Assembly (NCBI GenBank): GCA_035319765.1
Contig: DATHCB010000109.1
Location: forward strand, 1-10,083
DNA from: DATHCB01 sp035319765
GTDB lineage: Archaea; Thermoproteota; Bathyarchaeia; Bathyarchaeales; SOJC01
Length of the DNA stretch: 10,083 nt
Direction: 5' to 3'
The position numbers and the translations under genes were made by a program. This document shows positions 1-5,780 of this stretch, in pieces (positions within the stretch are counted from its first letter, which is position 1; each line of letters opens with the position of its first letter). The notes below the pieces were generated by a model, which did no database searches, was not told where the DNA came from, and worked only from the letters and a program-made list of their open reading frames with translations.

Positions 1-224
1 CCACTGGAGGCTTCTACTATCGTCATGCCTCGTCTGAGCAATCCCTGTTTCTCGCTTTCTTCGATAATGTATTTCGCCATTCGATCCTTGATGCTGCCCA
101 GAGGATTCGTGCACTCGAGTTTCGCGAATATCCCATCAACCCGCAAAAGTGGCGTTTTACCGACTTCCAAACCAGACAGACCTCTCTCATCAGAACAACA
201 TGGTGCACTGTTGCTAATATTCAT
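1..224 (-). CDS. PLP-dependent cysteine synthase/cystathionine beta-synthase family enzyme, N-terminal part (cut by window edge)
   Basis: The frame opens at ATG 224-222 and stays open to position 1, giving 74 residues and no stop, so the gene continues beyond the window. The N-terminal fold-type II PLP signature is clear. VGKTPLLRV lies around residues 23-31, then AKLECTNPLGSIKDRMA around 35-51, whose lysine in S-I-K-D-R is the expected Schiff-base residue, and MTIVEASSG at 66-74 matches the phosphate-loop region (EATSGN in relatives). The family makes cysteine or cystathionine from activated serine or homoserine derivatives in the cytoplasm; the exact substrate cannot be told from this part. 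The segment between TPLLRV and AKLE is shorter than in bacterial CysK. No Shine-Dalgarno is seen. The ATG overlaps the TGA of a decayed upstream frame (ATGA), and a perfect dyad lies 24-38 bases upstream. Threonine synthase-like relatives are less likely. Confidence 0.85.
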   Translation of the reverse strand, partial: MNISNSAPCCSDERGLSGLEVGKTPLLRVDGIFAKLECTNPLGSIKDRMAKYIIEESEKQGLLRRGMTIVEASS

Positions 225-271
225 TCAGTCTTGCGGGCACTCATCCCACTCTGCAGCAGAGTAGAGAAAAC
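214..271 (-). repeat. Dispersed repeat, copy A (partner at 7713-7767)
   Basis: Positions 214-241 match 7713-7740 at 23 of 28 bases, and 256-271 match 7752-7767 at 12 of 16. The spacers differ by three bases (14 versus 11). Read on the minus strand, both copies give a similar peptide end: VFSTLLQSGMSARKTE-stop here and VFSALTQAITARKTG-stop in the partner. Several differences fall at silent third positions and the length change is one codon, as expected of diverged coding sequence. This frame has no good start codon here. Its TGA overlaps the ATG of the PLP enzyme gene. It is probably the tail of a decayed gene, possibly from a mobile family, but I do not recognise the family. Confidence 0.55.
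248..262. promoter_or_regulatory. Perfect 7+1+7 dyad upstream of the PLP enzyme gene
   Basis: ACTCTGC-A-GCAGAGT is a perfect inverted repeat centred on position 255, about 31 bases upstream of the ATG at 224. In an archaeal promoter this is where a TATA box or core-overlapping operator would sit, so repressor binding is possible. No clear TATA box is present at that spacing. The dyad falls in the part of the dispersed repeat that is not shared with the other copy. Confidence 0.3.
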
Positions 272-502
272 ATTAGGTTTGTGCGTTGTTGGACGCGCGC
301 AATAAATCGATTGCGACGTTTCCTTCTCTCATTCATCAATCAGAATAAGTAAGCAAAATTCATATGGATTCATCTTCAGCAGATTTTTGCATCTAGTGCT
401 CGCATTCCTGGCATATTAACGCGCGCTATCACACCGTATTACAAGGTCTTTTATGCGATACTGTATGCAGTTTCCATACGCCACCTAAAAAGGCAACAGA
501 GG
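272..502. other. Intergenic stretch with no recognised gene
   Basis: No convincing coding frame is seen on either strand. A minus-strand frame (about 332-225) is open into repeat copy A but has no start codon. A T-rich element, TCTTTTATG, around 446-454 could be a TATA box for the small gene at 503. A short dyad, GTATG with CATAC, lies in 464-480. Confidence 0.4.
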
Positions 503-652
503 ATGCGAAAAAGGGTGAATGTGCTGAATGTGGTGACTAGGGTCCTCGCTGTACCCGTCGCAGCTTTTCTGACGTTTATCGGTTGTCTTCTGGTCTGGAC
601 AGCACGCATCAATGAAAGAAGACATTACAAACGATACAGACACAGAATCTAA
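503..652 (+). CDS. Small single-span membrane protein, hypothetical, 49 aa
   Basis: ATG 503 to TAA 650-652 encodes 49 residues with the layout of a small membrane protein: a basic start (MRKRVNVLNVVTR), one hydrophobic span of about 20 residues (roughly 14-34, with VLAVPVAAFLTFIGCLLVW), then a strongly basic tail rich in R, H, Y and K (INERRHYKRYRHRI). The positive charge on both ends leaves the orientation open. AGAGG directly abuts the ATG, and a T-rich element around 446-454 could serve as promoter. I do not recognise the family; similar tiny basic single-TM proteins are common in archaeal genomes. The antisense strand also has an open frame (485-739), but its product is less protein-like. 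It could still be a chance ORF. Confidence 0.45.
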   Translation: MRKRVNVLNVVTRVLAVPVAAFLTFIGCLLVWTARINERRHYKRYRHRI

Positions 653-962
653 AGGCGCTTGCACGGTTCGTAGGACACACACCAAAAGCCAGATCGGCAT
701 AGAAAGAGCCCTAAGCATCTTGCGCATTATCCAGCTCAAAACTTATCCACGAGCGTGCGCCATAAATCGAACTCCAAAAGACAAACGCCCGAGAGAAGCA
801 CGCGCCCAACCATTCAGAATGCAGCTCCAATTTTCCCTGATACAGACGATTGCCAGAGTGCCAAATAAAAACAAGAAAAATCAAACCAGTTATGATTGCC
901 GACTTCTATCGAATTCCGCGAAATTCTAGAGTGGGAGTGACATCAAAAAAATGTGGGATGGC
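653..962. other. Intergenic stretch; possible weak small ORF on the minus strand
   Basis: No firm gene. A minus-strand frame from TTG 884 to TAG 711 would give 57 residues: a hydrophobic start (LIFLVFIWHSG) and a tryptophan-rich rest (EWLGACF, VFWSSIYGARSWISF). It has no ribosome site or TATA box at a useful distance, and the frame is open upstream to a TAG. The plus-strand frame 612-929 is polar, low in hydrophobic residues and unlike any family I know. I regard both as unproven. Confidence 0.3.
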
Positions 963-1544
963 TTACGCTTTTATGAGTTTGTAGCCTATCTTCGTTCCCA
1001 TTTTGAGGTTGTAACCTAGTTGTATGATGAGTATAGCCATAGGCTCAAGGTAGCGTGCTGACTTGAGGGAGCCCGTATCGATTGGTTCAAACCCGATGTC
1101 GCGCGCAAGTTGAAGCACGGTCAGTTTGGCTTTAGGATCATCTCCTGCTATGAAGGCGGATAGTCGTTCCTTACCTAAGCGACCTGTGCTTTGATTTTCG
1201 GCGAACACTGTGTTGAACGCTTTCACGACGTGCGCTTTTGGAAGCATTTTCTGGAGTTCTTCCGCGGCAGACGTGTTGAAACCCATGGCTAACTCAAAAC
1301 TCGTGATCAACGCGTTAGTCACATCCACGACGGCTTTTCCATCAGCAGACGAGCCGATTTCACTCACAGTCTCTTTTATTGCATCATGCGGTACAGCGAG
1401 GATAACGACGTCGCTCCATTCTGCCGCATCGTGAACGGGTTCTTTGGGGTCCCTGTGACCGTAGCGAACTTGGTGTCCAGACCGTTTTAAACCAGCGCCC
1501 AAAGCGGTGCCTACATGGCCCTTGCCTATGATCGCAATTTTCAT
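963..1544 (-). CDS. NADP-binding oxidoreductase of the COG2085 / F420-dependent NADP reductase-like family
   Basis: The 193-residue product is a small Rossmann-fold dehydrogenase. The dinucleotide loop is IIGKGHVGTALGAGL (residues 5-19), followed by YGHRD (28-32), where R31 would suit the 2'-phosphate of NADP. VVILAVPHDAI (46-56) and VVDVTNAL (72-79) are the next strands of the fold. The second half, VVKAFNTVFAEN (107-118), AGDDPKAK (133-140), GFEPIDTG (151-158), SARYLEPMA (162-170) and the tail GTKIGYKLIKA, matches COG2085 'predicted dinucleotide-binding enzymes', relatives of archaeal F420H2:NADP oxidoreductase. The substrate is unknown; reduction of NADP with F420 is possible but not shown. 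The start is supported by GGAGG at 1558-1554, nine bases before the ATG. The gene stands alone and is divergent from the CBS gene. Confidence 0.85.
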   Translation of the reverse strand: MKIAIIGKGHVGTALGAGLKRSGHQVRYGHRDPKEPVHDAAEWSDVVILAVPHDAIKETVSEIGSSADGKAVVDVTNALITSFELAMGFNTSAAEELQKMLPKAHVVKAFNTVFAENQSTGRLGKERLSAFIAGDDPKAKLTVLQLARDIGFEPIDTGSLKSARYLEPMAILIIQLGYNLKMGTKIGYKLIKA

Positions 1545-1553
1545 GTTCTAAAT

Positions 1554-1592
1554 CCTCCACTAACCGATCTGAAAATCAAACCTCATATTTAA
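1554..1592 (-). promoter_or_regulatory. Promoter and ribosome site of the COG2085 gene
   Basis: On the minus strand TTAAATAT (1592-1585) is a plausible archaeal TATA box. A start about 26 bases on would fall near 1562, leaving a short leader that carries GGAGG (1558-1554), nine bases before the ATG. Confidence 0.45.
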
Positions 1593-1740
1593 CACTGTAC
1601 AGTCTCATTTTCGTGAGGAGCTAAGCGAAGTATTAAGATCAATCATGCAAACAGCGATGGAAGTTTGGAGGCATCTGCGCCCATAATAGGCATGGTATGC
1701 TCCCATCCTGAGCAATAGGACTGCGATGCGCTGGCGGAAA

Positions 1741-1750
1741 CCTTATTTGG
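1741..1750 (+). promoter_or_regulatory. Weak TATA-like element before the CBS gene
   Basis: CCTTATTTGG, preceded by the purine-rich GGAAA, is centred about 29 bases before the ATG at 1775. No Shine-Dalgarno is present, so the spacing fits a leaderless archaeal transcript. The match to the TATA consensus is only moderate. Confidence 0.35.
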
Positions 1751-1774
1751 GTTCACGGCTGTATTTCGAAGAAC

Positions 1775-2194
1775 ATGCCGACAGTCAAAGACATAATGAA
1801 GCCTGTTGTCAACATAGCCCCGACAGGCACTGTCTTGGAAGCTGCTAATCTCATGAAGGAGTCTGAACGAGGTAGCTTACTGGTTTTGGATGGCAAAGTT
1901 ACGGCGGGCATCATAACCGAGAGAGACCTTGTTACAAGAGTCATCGCAAGGAACCTGCCTGACACTACATCAGTCTCGGAAGTCATGTCATCGCCCCTCA
2001 TAACGATCAACGCCAACACCACACCGAAAGAAGCCGCCAGAATCATGTGCGAACACAAAATAAGACGCCTTCCCGTCATCGAAGGAGGTACAGTCGCGGG
2101 AATCGTAGTCGCATCGGACGTACTGCGCCATCTATCTCAGAAAACCTTAACAGAACAAATCTGGAAAGCCCTCATCGTAGGACACCAGGCATAA
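1775..2194 (+). CDS. Two-CBS-domain protein
   Basis: The 139-residue protein is a stand-alone Bateman module. CBS domain 1 covers about residues 7-58 (IMKPVVNIAPTGTVLEA, then GSLLVLDGK and GIITERDLV at 45-53). CBS domain 2 covers about 70-121 (VMSSPLITINANTTPKEA, then KIRRLPVIEGG and GIVVASDVL at 109-117). The aspartates of the ITERD and VASD motifs are at the positions that contact ribose in nucleotide-binding CBS pairs. Such proteins bind adenosine nucleotides, S-adenosylmethionine or related ligands and act as cytoplasmic sensors; the ligand and partner here are unknown. No catalytic domain is fused, and the length is normal for archaeal stand-alone CBS proteins. The ATG at 1775 sits at leaderless spacing from a weak TATA element. 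Confidence 0.88.
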   Translation: MPTVKDIMKPVVNIAPTGTVLEAANLMKESERGSLLVLDGKVTAGIITERDLVTRVIARNLPDTTSVSEVMSSPLITINANTTPKEAARIMCEHKIRRLPVIEGGTVAGIVVASDVLRHLSQKTLTEQIWKALIVGHQA

Positions 2195-2220
2195 GCTCTC
2201 TGCAGGGCTTTTCAAGAACA

Positions 2221-2257
2221 ACCTGGTCCGCAAAATCTTCGGTCTTCCGGACCAGGT
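2221..2257. repeat. Perfect 10-bp inverted repeat downstream of the CBS gene
   Basis: ACCTGGTCCG (2221-2230) pairs perfectly with CGGACCAGGT (2248-2257) around a 17-base loop, 26 bases after the CBS stop codon. No T-tract follows, so a bacterial-type terminator is unlikely. It may be a 3' RNA hairpin on the CBS transcript, or a protein-binding dyad. Confidence 0.6.
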
Positions 2258-2431
2258 AGGAATTGGCCAAGTTATCGGACAGACGGCGCGCACCAGCCCG
2301 GCGCAATGCTTTGTCTAAAAGCCGCGACCAAACCTGCATATCATTAGAAGCCTAAGCTGGCCAAATTCTTTGAAGCATCGGCTACAAGGTCTGGGGCTAG
2401 TGTGCCGTGATTTTAGAACCTATGACGCGGG
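2258..2431. other. Intergenic stretch between convergent genes
   Basis: This lies between the CBS hairpin and the end of the CxxC gene. It is rather GC-rich around 2281-2340. I see no coding frame, tRNA or T-tract terminator in it. Confidence 0.4.
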
Positions 2432-2653
2432 TTATTTCTCTTTTTGGCTCATGCTATCCTTAGATGCGTTGGACCTCTTGCCTTTCAAGTAGTCCATTAC
2501 TATCTTTCTGTCCTCTTTAGGCCAATTCTTCAAGGGACCAAAATTCCTAGTGCACATGAAGCATACGTATCTTGAGCGCGCTATTAGATGTTGCGGCTGC
2601 ACGCTATAGCGTGTGCCGATTTTGATTATTCCTTGAGTTCCTTCTCGAGCCAT
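2432..2653 (-). CDS. Small basic CxxC protein, hypothetical, 73 aa
   Basis: The frame from ATG 2653 to TAA 2434-2432 gives 73 residues. The middle holds SRYVCFMCTRNFGPLKNWP, with a single CxxC pair (C31, C34) followed by aromatic and proline residues, then a lysine- and arginine-rich helix and a charged tail. One CxxC could form half of a zinc site or a redox pair; two would be needed in a dimer or with other ligands. The start lies inside the end of cutA and overlaps it by 28 bases on the same strand, so translation may be coupled. No ribosome site is evident for ATG 2653, and a later non-ATG start is possible. I do not recognise the family. The composition looks like real protein. Confidence 0.5.
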   Translation of the reverse strand: MAREGTQGIIKIGTRYSVQPQHLIARSRYVCFMCTRNFGPLKNWPKEDRKIVMDYLKGKRSNASKDSMSQKEK

Positions 2654-2946
2654 TGAAGGTACTCTTTACTTCCGGCTACGATGGGTAATGATGTGATTTC
2701 AGGTGTTTCATATTGGTGCATTCCCTTGATAGTTTGTTCAAGCTCGGCGTAGAGACGCTTTTCGCTCTTGATCAGGCACAGCCACTCTTCGGCTTTTTCG
2801 ATTTTATTCTTCCACCTGTACACGCTTGATATCGTGCCGATTATTTGAACGCAGCCCGCGAGCCTTTCTTTTACAAGAGTCTGCGCTATCTTTTCGGCGT
2901 CTTCTTTCTTTTCGGTTGTCGTAAAAACCTGAATATACTCTTTCAT
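2626..2946 (-). CDS. cutA: CutA1 divalent-cation tolerance protein
   Basis: The 106-residue product has the length and motifs of CutA1, a small trimeric ferredoxin-like protein. The N-terminal strand and helix read VFTTTEKKEDAEKIAQTL (residues 7-24), followed by ERLAGCVQII (27-36), YRWKNKIEKAEEWLCLIK (43-60), the conserved HQYETPEI (77-84), LPI (87-89) and YLQWL (96-100). CutA proteins are cytoplasmic and very stable. They were linked to copper tolerance in Escherichia coli, but a metal-handling role in archaea is not established. The start is supported by the family's usual N-terminus. An A-rich element, AAAGATAAGT (2980-2971), lies about 29 bases upstream of the ATG, which suits a leaderless message. 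The downstream CxxC gene overlaps its last codons, so the two are probably co-transcribed. Confidence 0.93.
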   Translation of the reverse strand: MKEYIQVFTTTEKKEDAEKIAQTLVKERLAGCVQIIGTISSVYRWKNKIEKAEEWLCLIKSEKRLYAELEQTIKGMHQYETPEITSLPIVAGSKEYLQWLEKELKE

Positions 2947-2966
2947 AATGCTCGACTCTTCATTAC

Positions 2967-2984
2967 AAACACTTATCTTTTTTT
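2967..2984 (-). promoter_or_regulatory. Possible core promoter of cutA
   Basis: On the minus strand a run of A followed by GATAAGT is centred about 29 bases before the ATG of cutA. The same bases read as a nine-T tract on the plus strand. The position fits an archaeal TATA element, though the match is poor. Confidence 0.3.
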
Positions 2985-3140
2985 TCCAGAAAAACTTCTG
3001 AATTTTTGCCCGATCCTAGTCCCTTGTTATCACACCTGAAGTGAAGAATTATCTTTCTACTAAATTGATCTCTTCGTCGAGTGCATCTAGCCCTTGGGCT
3101 TTACTGCTGATACCTTGACGCTAGCGCACACTTCTCGTCT

Positions 3141-3569
3141 TTATTTAGTTTTTTCGAGTATTGATTCGCCGTAGCTTTTGAACTCTTGTCCGGGTTTCGC
3201 CATTTCCAGACTGGTCGCGATCTTGGTGTCAGAAATCTTCCTTATGGTGGAACACCATTGCATGTCTGGACCAATCTGCTTGGATAGGGGCTCGGTTGTT
3301 ATATTGAATCTTATCATGTCTTTCGTCCTTTCGCATTCCACTTCGTTGTTGACAAAGCCATATGAAAAGAAAGTCTTGCGTCTGAACTTCATCTCGCCGT
3401 CATCATAGAAGAGTATCGAAACGCTTCTGTTAAGCAAACGGCCTTCGCACCTGTTCTCGCCGGTGCCCATAATGAACGATTCACTCGGTTCACACGAAAA
3501 CACTGCTTTGCCTTCGATAACACCCTTCTCTCCGAACTGCCCCCTCCGTTTTACCCTTCCAAGTGCCAA
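3141..3569 (-). CDS. Hypothetical beta-rich protein, about 142 aa
   Basis: The frame ends at TAA 3143-3141. No ATG is available: upstream codons are open only to a TGA at 3617-3615. A strong GGAGG at 3581-3577 lies seven bases before TTG 3569 and four before TTG 3572, so I prefer TTG 3569. The product alternates charged and aliphatic residues as a beta-sheet protein would, with segments such as GKAVFSCEPSESFIMGTG, RSVSILFYDDGEMKFRRKTF, ECERTKDMIRFNITTEPL and MQWCSTIRKISDTKIATSLE. Four cysteines are spread through it. There is no signal peptide and no membrane span. I do not recognise the family. The strong ribosome site and coding-like composition argue that it is real. It lies on the same strand as cutA, 194 bases upstream. 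Confidence 0.6.
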   Translation of the reverse strand: MALGRVKRRGQFGEKGVIEGKAVFSCEPSESFIMGTGENRCEGRLLNRSVSILFYDDGEMKFRRKTFFSYGFVNNEVECERTKDMIRFNITTEPLSKQIGPDMQWCSTIRKISDTKIATSLEMAKPGQEFKSYGESILEKTK

Positions 3570-3576
3570 CAAGAAA

Positions 3577-3617
3577 CCTCCATTCGTCCAGGGGAGACTT
3601 TGAAGCCATATTATTCA
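3577..3617 (-). promoter_or_regulatory. Promoter and ribosome site for the TTG-start gene
   Basis: On the minus strand GAATAATATGG (3617-3607) is a plausible TATA element. A start about 26 bases on would fall near 3585. GGAGG at 3581-3577 is the ribosome site that decides the TTG start. Confidence 0.4.
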
Positions 3618-3708
3618 CCATTGTACTAAAACAATCGCCTTATTTGGGAAATAAAACTCTTTCCGACGTCCACTTTCGGTTCAGATGCCCCTCTTTGCGC
3701 ACGTGACG

Positions 3709-4092
3709 CTAGAAGATAAGTGGTAAGACAAATCGTATGAGCAAGTAAATGGCTATCGCCCAAATAGAAACGATGATGAGGGCTGCAACCCATTTCGTTC
3801 TCGTGTTAATAGGTTCATCTTTAGCTTTTCGCCTGCATTCTTCCATTACGTCCTTCGGAATCATCTTCACCACGAAAGAGACCCCAGCGGGAACGATGAC
3901 CAAATCGTCAAGCAGTCCTAAGACGGGAACAAAATCCGGAATAAGGTCTAAAGGAGAAACGGCATAACCGACGCCTAGAACCATTAACAGTTTTGCATAC
4001 CACGGAACTTGAGGGTCTTTGGAAGCCAGAAAAAGAACGTGAGCTTCTGTTTTCATATTCTCTACTCTTTCTTTGAAAGACTTCTTGGTCAT
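3709..4092 (-). CDS. DUF1232 (YkvA-like) protein with C-terminal membrane anchor
   Basis: The DUF1232 core is unmistakable: WYAKLLMVLGVGYAV followed by SPLDLIPDFVPVLGLLDD (residues 46-63 from the chosen start), then a hydrophobic VIVPAGVSFVVKMIP. A cytoplasmic basic segment (ECRRKAKDEPINTRTK, 85-100) leads into a C-terminal span, WVAALIIVSIWAIAIYLLIR (101-120). The family is widespread in bacteria and archaea and its biochemical function is unknown. The frame extends upstream to ATG 4191, but the extra 33 residues look non-coding. ATG 4092 lies about 28 bases after GTTTAAGT, a good TATA box for a leaderless message, so I chose it (127 residues). It is divergent from the DUF996 gene. Confidence 0.88.
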   Translation of the reverse strand: MTKKSFKERVENMKTEAHVLFLASKDPQVPWYAKLLMVLGVGYAVSPLDLIPDFVPVLGLLDDLVIVPAGVSFVVKMIPKDVMEECRRKAKDEPINTRTKWVAALIIVSIWAIAIYLLIRFVLPLIF

Positions 4093-4116
4093 CCAGGTTA
4101 CATATCGCCTAGCTTG

Positions 4117-4124
4117 ACTTAAAC
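4117..4124 (-). promoter_or_regulatory. TATA box of the DUF1232 gene
   Basis: GTTTAAGT on the minus strand is centred about 28 bases upstream of ATG 4092. This is the canonical spacing for a leaderless archaeal transcript and supports that start over the upstream ATG 4191. Confidence 0.5.
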
Positions 4125-4192
4125 ATGTGCAATCATAGGTGAAGAATTCCGACATAAAGGTCGTGAAGCAAGTCGATTGTAAGACTGGCATT

Positions 4193-4466
4193 GAGAAATA
4201 AGGAAGACAGTTTATCTTCGCTTCATGCTCAGTTATGTTTCGTCTTTGGTTTACTATGGACTAGGTTCCTGAATGAAGAGGGATATCAGTATCGCCATTT
4301 TTGGTTGGTTCGATTTGGATAGGCTTTGCCCAACCAAGTACAAAATAAACTTAAACAGCTGTGTTGCGTGTGTCTGTTCGTAACCAACGTTAAAGACGCA
4401 GAATGCGCGTGTGCCGTATAGAGAGGGTGCGTGTAAGCGCAAGGCGCGATCTTGGCGGTGCAAAGG
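4193..4466. other. Intergenic stretch between divergent DUF1232 and DUF996 genes
   Basis: No convincing gene. A plus-strand frame from ATG 4273 would encode about 36 residues ending in a cysteine-rich tail, without a ribosome site. The stretch holds an 8-bp inverted repeat (4301-4337) and a GC-rich part around 4395-4465 with no recognised structure. Confidence 0.4.
4301..4337. repeat. 8-bp inverted repeat
   Basis: TTGGTTGG (4301-4308) is perfectly complementary to CCAACCAA (4330-4337) across a 21-base loop. It lies between the two divergent promoters, closer to neither. It could be a hairpin in RNA or a split protein-binding site. Confidence 0.45.
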
Positions 4467-4476
4467 CTTTTATTTA
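4467..4476 (+). promoter_or_regulatory. TATA-like element before the DUF996 gene
   Basis: The T-rich TTTTATTTAG lies about 37 bases before GTG 4509. A transcript start about 26 bases on would fall near 4498, leaving a leader of roughly ten bases that holds the GAGGT ribosome site. Confidence 0.45.
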
Positions 4477-4508
4477 GTTGATCTTCAACCTCATTATGAG
4501 GTTTGAAA

Positions 4509-5048
4509 GTGTCTTTCGAATCTGGAAAAAGCATGGCAAGCATCGGCGCTTTATTACTCGTGATCGGTTCCTTCGTCCCATTCTTGAGCTTGGTCGGCAT
4601 AATTCTGTTGCTAGTAGGGTTGAGAAACCTCGCACGACATTACAATGACGACAGCATGTTCCAGAATGCACTCTACGCCGTGATATTTGGCATAATTGGG
4701 ATAGTAGCCGCTGGAGTTCTCTTGGTATCGTTGTTCATCGGTGGACTTTTTGCAGCAGGAGCTTTTCTGGGGTTAGCTGCAGGTGTAATCGTAGCTTTGG
4801 TCGTTGCGTTCATTTTCTACATACTCATGGCATTATACTTCAGAAAAGCGTTCGATTCGCTCGCAGACAAATCTGGGCAAGGAACGTTCAGAACCGCAGG
4901 GTTGCTCTTACTCATAGGCGCCGTCTTGACAATAGTCGTTGTCGGGCTGATCCTTATATTCGTCGCATGGATACTGGTCACGGTAGCATTCTTCTCTATG
5001 ACGCCAACTACAACGCCCCAACAGCCTCCACCACCGCCTCGAACCTGA
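4509..5048 (+). CDS. DUF996 family integral membrane protein
   Basis: The product has four to five hydrophobic spans with short loops. The N-terminal pair, SIGALLLVIGSFVPFLSLVG and IILLLVGLRNLARHYNDDSM, followed by FQNALYAVIFGIIGIVAAGV, is typical of DUF996, a family of archaeal membrane proteins of unknown function. The loop YFRKAFDSLADKSGQGTFRT precedes the last span, and the protein ends in a proline-rich tail (PTTTPQQPPPPPRT), probably exposed at the surface. Candidate starts are TTG 4503, GTG 4509 and ATG 4533. GAGGT at 4498-4502 is six bases before GTG 4509, so I chose that (179 residues). The gene is divergent from DUF1232, itself a membrane protein, but no functional link is known. 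Confidence 0.85.
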   Translation: MSFESGKSMASIGALLLVIGSFVPFLSLVGIILLLVGLRNLARHYNDDSMFQNALYAVIFGIIGIVAAGVLLVSLFIGGLFAAGAFLGLAAGVIVALVVAFIFYILMALYFRKAFDSLADKSGQGTFRTAGLLLLIGAVLTIVVVGLILIFVAWILVTVAFFSMTPTTTPQQPPPPPRT

Positions 5049-5070
5049 ATGCCATCAACCAACCAAAAAC

Positions 5071-5085
5071 TCCCCTTTTTATTTT
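5071..5085 (+). terminator. T-tract terminator after the DUF996 gene
   Basis: Five T, one A and four T (5076-5085) follow CCCC about 28 bases after the DUF996 stop. Such tracts end transcription in archaea. The same bases could also act as a TATA element for the downstream Lrp gene, together with GTATATCC at 5091-5098. Confidence 0.45.
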
Positions 5086-5137
5086 CACTCGTATATCCCA
5101 ACCCACTTTACTCGGACGCGCGCGCAAGAGGATTGGG

Positions 5138-5608
5138 ATTCTGAAGGACGTCGAGTTGAGAGTAATTTCTGAACTCATGAAGAACAGCCGAAGAAGTGAC
5201 AGAGAACTTGCTCATGCGATCGGGGTGTCGAAACATGCAAAATTTCAAGGGTCATTGCAAGGTTAGAAAAACAAGGGATTATAAAAGAATACACCATGAT
5301 ACCAGATTTCCAAAAAACTCGGATACACACTTGCATCCTTGGCTGTTGTCAGTCTCAGAAGTAAACTGACCCGAGAAGAAATTCATAAGGCCAGAGAAAT
5401 CAACACGCGCGATGTGTGCAAAGAATGCCCATCCGAAATCCTCATGTTCGAAAGAGGAATGGGAATGGACTACACCGGCGTCATCATCGCAATGCGCAAA
5501 GACTATTCGTCGTACACGAAACTTAGGGACAGAATCAAAGGATACGATTTCATCGACCAACTCAGAACGAACTCTTTCATAATAGATCTTCAAGACGAAA
5601 TCCACTAA
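5138..5608 (+). pseudogene. Lrp/AsnC-family transcriptional regulator, broken by two frameshifts and lacking an ATG start
   Basis: Joined across frames, the product is about 156 residues, normal for Lrp/AsnC. The helix-turn-helix runs LKDVELRVISELMKNSRRSD, then RELAHAIGVS, then SRVIARLEKQGIIKEYTMIP. The C-terminal ligand and dimer domain follows, with ERGMGMDYTGVIIAM and KDYSSY. Two lesions interrupt it. Between 5231 and 5244, inside the recognition helix, the frame shifts by a net -1 or +2. At the A6 run 5312-5317 one extra A shifts it again; with five A it reads QKLGYTLASLAVVSL. The family start (M-L-K-D) falls on ATT 5138-5140, six bases after GAGG (5128-5131), so the start codon is non-standard or mutated; the next ATG would remove the first helix. 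Such proteins bind DNA as dimers or octamers and sense amino acids. It may be a true pseudogene or contain sequencing errors. Confidence 0.8.
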
Positions 5609-5619
5609 CGATACATCAC

Positions 5620-5624
5620 TTTTT
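5620..5624 (+). terminator. T-tract after the Lrp/AsnC gene
   Basis: A five-T run starts 12 bases after the TAA at 5606-5608. It is a minimal archaeal terminator signal with no hairpin. Confidence 0.35.
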
Positions 5625-5730
5625 CGACACTCACTCACAAGAAACTTGCTTGAAAGCTAGCTCGCGCTCTTCAACCCCATGCACAAATAGACCAGACGGA
5701 CATGCATGCGCTGTGCCAAGTTGCTGATGG

Positions 5731-5740
5731 ATAAAAAGAG
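5731..5740 (-). terminator. T-tract after the secreted-protein gene
   Basis: CTCTTTTTAT on the minus strand lies about 40 bases after the stop codon at 5783-5781. It is a plausible archaeal terminator between two convergent genes. Confidence 0.35.
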
Positions 5741-5780
5741 GGAGATTCTGGGCTACGAGGTAACCCATTTGTCTTGCGGC

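Noticed and set aside
25..264. Plus-strand 79-residue frame
   Set aside because: It is the shadow of the PLP enzyme gene on the minus strand, which has clear family motifs.
612..929. Plus-strand 105-residue frame
   Set aside because: The product is polar and low in hydrophobic core residues with no motifs, and there is no ribosome site. It probably reflects the lack of stops in this stretch.
1081..1097. A tRNA T-arm-like sequence: ATTGG, TTCAAAC loop, CCGAT
   Set aside because: The five-base stem and the loop fit, but no matching acceptor, D-arm or anticodon arm is found around it, and it lies inside the COG2085 coding sequence.
3119..3126. Palindrome CGCTAGCG and nearby AGCCC-TT-GGGCT dyad
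   Set aside because: They are short, have no consistent position relative to a promoter, and are of a size expected by chance in 10 kb.
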